NCBI GenBank assembly: GCA_017430675.1
Contig: JAFRMM010000037.1
Coordinates: 1 to 9,980 of the forward strand
Direction: 5' to 3'
Source: Prevotella sp.
Lineage (GTDB): Bacteria > Bacteroidota > Bacteroidia > Bacteroidales > Bacteroidaceae
Length of the DNA: 9,980 nucleotides
Shown here: positions 7,802-9,980 of the stretch, one piece after another
How positions within the stretch are numbered: position 1 is the stretch's first letter
Layout: every line of letters begins with the position of its first letter
The notes under the pieces: model-generated
What the model was told of the DNA's origin: nothing
Seen by the model: only the letters and a program-made list of their open reading frames with translations
Databases searched by the model: none
Made by a program: the position numbers and the translations under genes

Positions 7802-9375
7802 GGCCTCACCCCCTTCCTGGTGCTGATGAACGGCTCATAGGGCACGTTCGGGCCCATGTAGTAACTCCATTCGCTCTGCGTGAAGTTGCGCTTCAGTTTC
7901 TTCTCCACCGCCTCCACCATCATCGGGATCGAGACGAGCACTTCCGACAGGTTCCCCTTCTGGTCGCCTACCCACAGGTGGTTCACGCCTTTGTCAAACG
8001 AGAAGTGCAGGATCCAGCAGTTGCCGCTGTAGAGCGTCACGGGTTCCGGCTTCTCACTGTCGGCTGCCCACATGTTGAGTGTGCCGTCGAAACTCGAGGA
8101 GTAGAGGCTGTTGTCGTTGAACCTCAGTTTCGAGATGCGCGAGCGGTGGCCCACGAACTTCCTGATGATGCCCTTCTTGTTCATCACGTAGATGGTGCCG
8201 TCGTCCATGCCGAAGGCCTGGTACTTCTTACTGGCCGTAAAGGAAGTGACGTGGCCCTCCGCTGGCAGTTTCATCTTCACGATATGGTCCAGGCTGTTCA
8301 CCTCATACATGTTCCCCTTGTCGTCGAAGAGCCGGGGGATTTTGTCGTGCGAGCCTGAACTGACGATGTGGAAGTCCTGATGGCGGATGTCGGTGATCTT
8401 CTGCTGACGGGGGTCGAAGAGGGCCAGGCCGTCTTCTCCTATGATGAGCGTGTTGCTGCCCAGAGGCGTCATCTTCGTGGGGTTGGTGATACCGCGCACT
8501 TCCAGTATCTGGGTGCCCTTGGGCGTGATGATCACCAGATGTCCTGTACGGCTGAGGGCATAGATGACATCGTTGTCCATATCCGGATAGACATTGCGGA
8601 AGTCGTATCTCTTGTCGGAGAACAGGGTCTTGGTCTTCAGATGGTCTCCCTCTTTCTCGTGCCTCAGGATCTCACCGTAACTGCTCACGGTCAGGATGTT
8701 CCTGCCGTCCCTCGTCAGCAGTTTGGTGTTGGTGATGGCTCCTTGATGCACAGCCCATTGGCTCCTGCTGCGGCTGACGAGCGAGAGGGGCTGATACACT
8801 GAGGGATGATAGACGTTGCCCCCGTATTTGCTGGTGAAGTGATAGGCCGCGTAACTCAGCAGGTCGGAGAGTTCCTGGTTGCCGATGTTGTACTGCGTGA
8901 TGGCCATCGAACCCAGCGAGCGGCCCAGCGAGATATAGCCCAGTGTGTCGGTCACGCGCTTGGAGAGTTCCGCCTGTATGCGCTGGTGCTCGGCGATCTG
9001 CCGCTGCTGTTCGGCCTGGTCGAAGGCCTCGAGGGCCTTGCGCTCAGAGGTCTGGGCGGCCTGCTGGGCGGCGATGGCGTTTTGGCGCTCCACTTCCGAA
9101 TGCTCGCGCAGTTCGTTGGCAATCCTCGTCTGCAACTGCGCCTCCTCGCGCTGCTCGTCGGAGATGTCCTTCTGTTCGATGGCAATCATCTCCATCTGCC
9201 GGCTCACGCTCTTCTGGACGGCCGACACCCTCTCCAGCCTCCGCAGTTCGGCAAGTTCCGACTGCAGGCTGCCGTTGCGCTTCTCCGAGGCATGCCATCC
9301 TGCGAACCCTGTCAGGGCGGCGCCTGCCAGGATCGTGCCGATGGCTATGCCGGATATGGTCTCTTTCCTGTTCAC
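7798..9375 (-). CDS. Membrane-anchored coiled-coil and WD40-like propeller protein
   Basis: A 525-residue protein with one hydrophobic helix at residues 7-26, then a long Gln/Glu/Arg-rich coiled coil (about 33-140). A helical stretch (GRSLGSMAITQYNIGNQELSDLLSYAAYHF) runs from 151 to 180. A predicted beta-propeller follows at about 195-483 with recognisable WD-like blades, such as FVGHRSRISKLRFNDNSLYS at 407-426 and SSFDGTLNMWAAD at 427-439. The C-terminal segment LKRNFTQSEWSYYMGPNVPY (494-513) resembles the RNLT-x-EEWxxY tail that closes many bacterial WD40 proteins associated with NACHT or kinase domains. No enzymatic motif is seen, so it is probably a scaffold or sensor. It starts with GTG (9375-9373), overlapping the phosphatase stop as GTGA; this start is favoured because it keeps the membrane helix and the coupling. 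Whether the propeller lies in the cytosol or the periplasm is unclear, since charged residues flank both sides of the helix. Confidence 0.82.
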   Translation of the reverse strand: MNRKETISGIAIGTILAGAALTGFAGWHASEKRNGSLQSELAELRRLERVSAVQKSVSRQMEMIAIEQKDISDEQREEAQLQTRIANELREHSEVERQNAIAAQQAAQTSERKALEAFDQAEQQRQIAEHQRIQAELSKRVTDTLGYISLGRSLGSMAITQYNIGNQELSDLLSYAAYHFTSKYGGNVYHPSVYQPLSLVSRSRSQWAVHQGAITNTKLLTRDGRNILTVSSYGEILRHEKEGDHLKTKTLFSDKRYDFRNVYPDMDNDVIYALSRTGHLVIITPKGTQILEVRGITNPTKMTPLGSNTLIIGEDGLALFDPRQQKITDIRHQDFHIVSSGSHDKIPRLFDDKGNMYEVNSLDHIVKMKLPAEGHVTSFTASKKYQAFGMDDGTIYVMNKKGIIRKFVGHRSRISKLRFNDNSLYSSSFDGTLNMWAADSEKPEPVTLYSGNCWILHFSFDKGVNHLWVGDQKGNLSEVLVSIPMMVEAVEKKLKRNFTQSEWSYYMGPNVPYEPFISTRKGVRP

Positions 9376-9980
9376 GCCTTACGTCTCAGAACCAGCATTG
9401 TGATGTCATCGCTCTGTTCGGCATCGCCCACGAAGGCCTTCACGTCATCCCTCACGGCGTCGATCACCTCCTGGCAACTGTGCATCGTCACGTCCTTGAG
9501 TGTCTCTTCAAGGCGGTCGTCACCGAACTCCTCGTGGCTCCCGTTCGTGGCCTCGTTCACGCCGTCGGTAAACAGGAACAGCGTGTCGCCCTTCTCCAGT
9601 TGCATCTGATGCTCGTGATAGGCCAAGCCTTCCACGGCCCCCACGAAGGGGTCTGTCGGCATCGGGAACACCTCCACCTGTCCGTTGGCCTTCAGGATAT
9701 ATGGGGGGTTATGCCCGGCATTGCAGTAGGTGATCTCTCCCGTCCGGATATTGTAGATACCGTAGAACACGGTGACGAACATACAGTCGACCGACTCCTT
9801 GGTCAGCAGTTCGTTGGCGTATCTCATGCACTCCGCCGTACTGCCGCCGTGGATGCCCGTGGCGCGGATCAGCGTGCGGCTCACGGCCATGAAGATGGCG
9901 GCGGGGACACCCTTGCCGCTCACGTCGGCGATCACGAAGCCGATGCGGTCGCCGTCGATGCGGAAGAAGTCGTAGAAGTC
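9372..9980 (-). CDS. SpoIIE/RsbU-family serine/threonine phosphatase, C-terminal part (partial, runs off the window)
   Basis: The last 202 residues of a PP2C-like phosphatase are present; the N-terminus, which usually bears a sensor or membrane region, lies beyond position 9980. The frame is open to the edge, so an internal GTG near 9935 is not the true start. In fragment numbering, the metal-binding motifs are DFYDFF (1-6), IADVSGKGVPAA (17-28, Asp19), CNAGHNPP (86-93), LFTDGVNEA (136-144, Asp139) and QSDDITMLV (189-197, Asp191 and Asp192). This set is typical of RsbU/SpoIIE phosphatases, which dephosphorylate Ser/Thr on STAS anti-anti-sigma proteins in partner-switching pathways. The motifs visible here are complete, so activity is expected. 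It is the most upstream gene of the operon seen here and its stop codon overlaps the next start. No STAS or anti-sigma partner is encoded in the window, so its substrate is unknown. Confidence 0.95.
   Translation of the reverse strand, partial: DFYDFFRIDGDRIGFVIADVSGKGVPAAIFMAVSRTLIRATGIHGGSTAECMRYANELLTKESVDCMFVTVFYGIYNIRTGEITYCNAGHNPPYILKANGQVEVFPMPTDPFVGAVEGLAYHEHQMQLEKGDTLFLFTDGVNEATNGSHEEFGDDRLEETLKDVTMHSCQEVIDAVRDDVKAFVGDAEQSDDITMLVLRRKA

Noticed and set aside
4217..9609. Other long plus-strand open frames (for example 4217-4903, 5066-5848, 6104-6700, 7711-8358, 8806-9609)
   Set aside because: All lie opposite well-supported kinase, propeller or phosphatase genes, have Val/Leu/His/Asp-rich products without domains, and lack promoters or operon-like spacing.

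Overview
The window comes from a member of the Bacteroidota, most likely a Prevotella-like member of the Bacteroidales. The evidence is a TonB-dependent receptor, a periplasmic-propeller sensor kinase of the kind common in this phylum, a DUF4143-type ATPase ending in the family's typical IPLWLxGFLY tail, and one near-perfect Bacteroidales housekeeping promoter (TTTG-N19-TAnnTTTG). All seven supported genes lie on the minus strand, so transcription runs from high to low coordinates. No RNA genes, insertion sequences, CRISPR arrays or long repeats were seen, and no gene-free stretch exceeds about 110 bases.

Region by region, in the direction of transcription: (1) 9980-9372, the C-terminal part of a SpoIIE/RsbU-type serine/threonine phosphatase, entering from outside the window. 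(2) 9375-7798, a protein with a single membrane segment, a coiled coil and a WD40-like propeller. (3) 7801-4970, a periplasmic-propeller, Y_Y_Y and transmembrane sensor whose histidine-kinase core has lost its phospho-accepting histidine. (4) 4963-4142, a small soluble histidine kinase with an intact histidine and ATPase core. (5) 4145-1698, a TonB-dependent outer-membrane receptor with an extra N-terminal helical TPR-like domain. These five genes overlap by 4 bases at three junctions and are separated by 6 bases at the fourth, so they almost certainly form one translationally coupled operon. Downstream come an independent AAA ATPase gene with its own promoter (1590-400) and the first 112 codons of pyruvate:ferredoxin oxidoreductase (338-1).

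The five-gene operon is the notable content. It combines parts acting at the outer membrane (receptor), periplasm (propeller sensor), inner membrane and cytosol (two related kinase cores, one catalytically degenerate) and a PP2C-type phosphatase. No response regulator, sigma factor, STAS protein or SusD partner is visible. The inference is a trans-envelope signalling module in which receptor occupancy or envelope state is read by a pseudokinase/kinase pair and passed to phosphorylation or a phosphatase-controlled partner switch. Each part belongs to a known family; it is the combination that may be undescribed.
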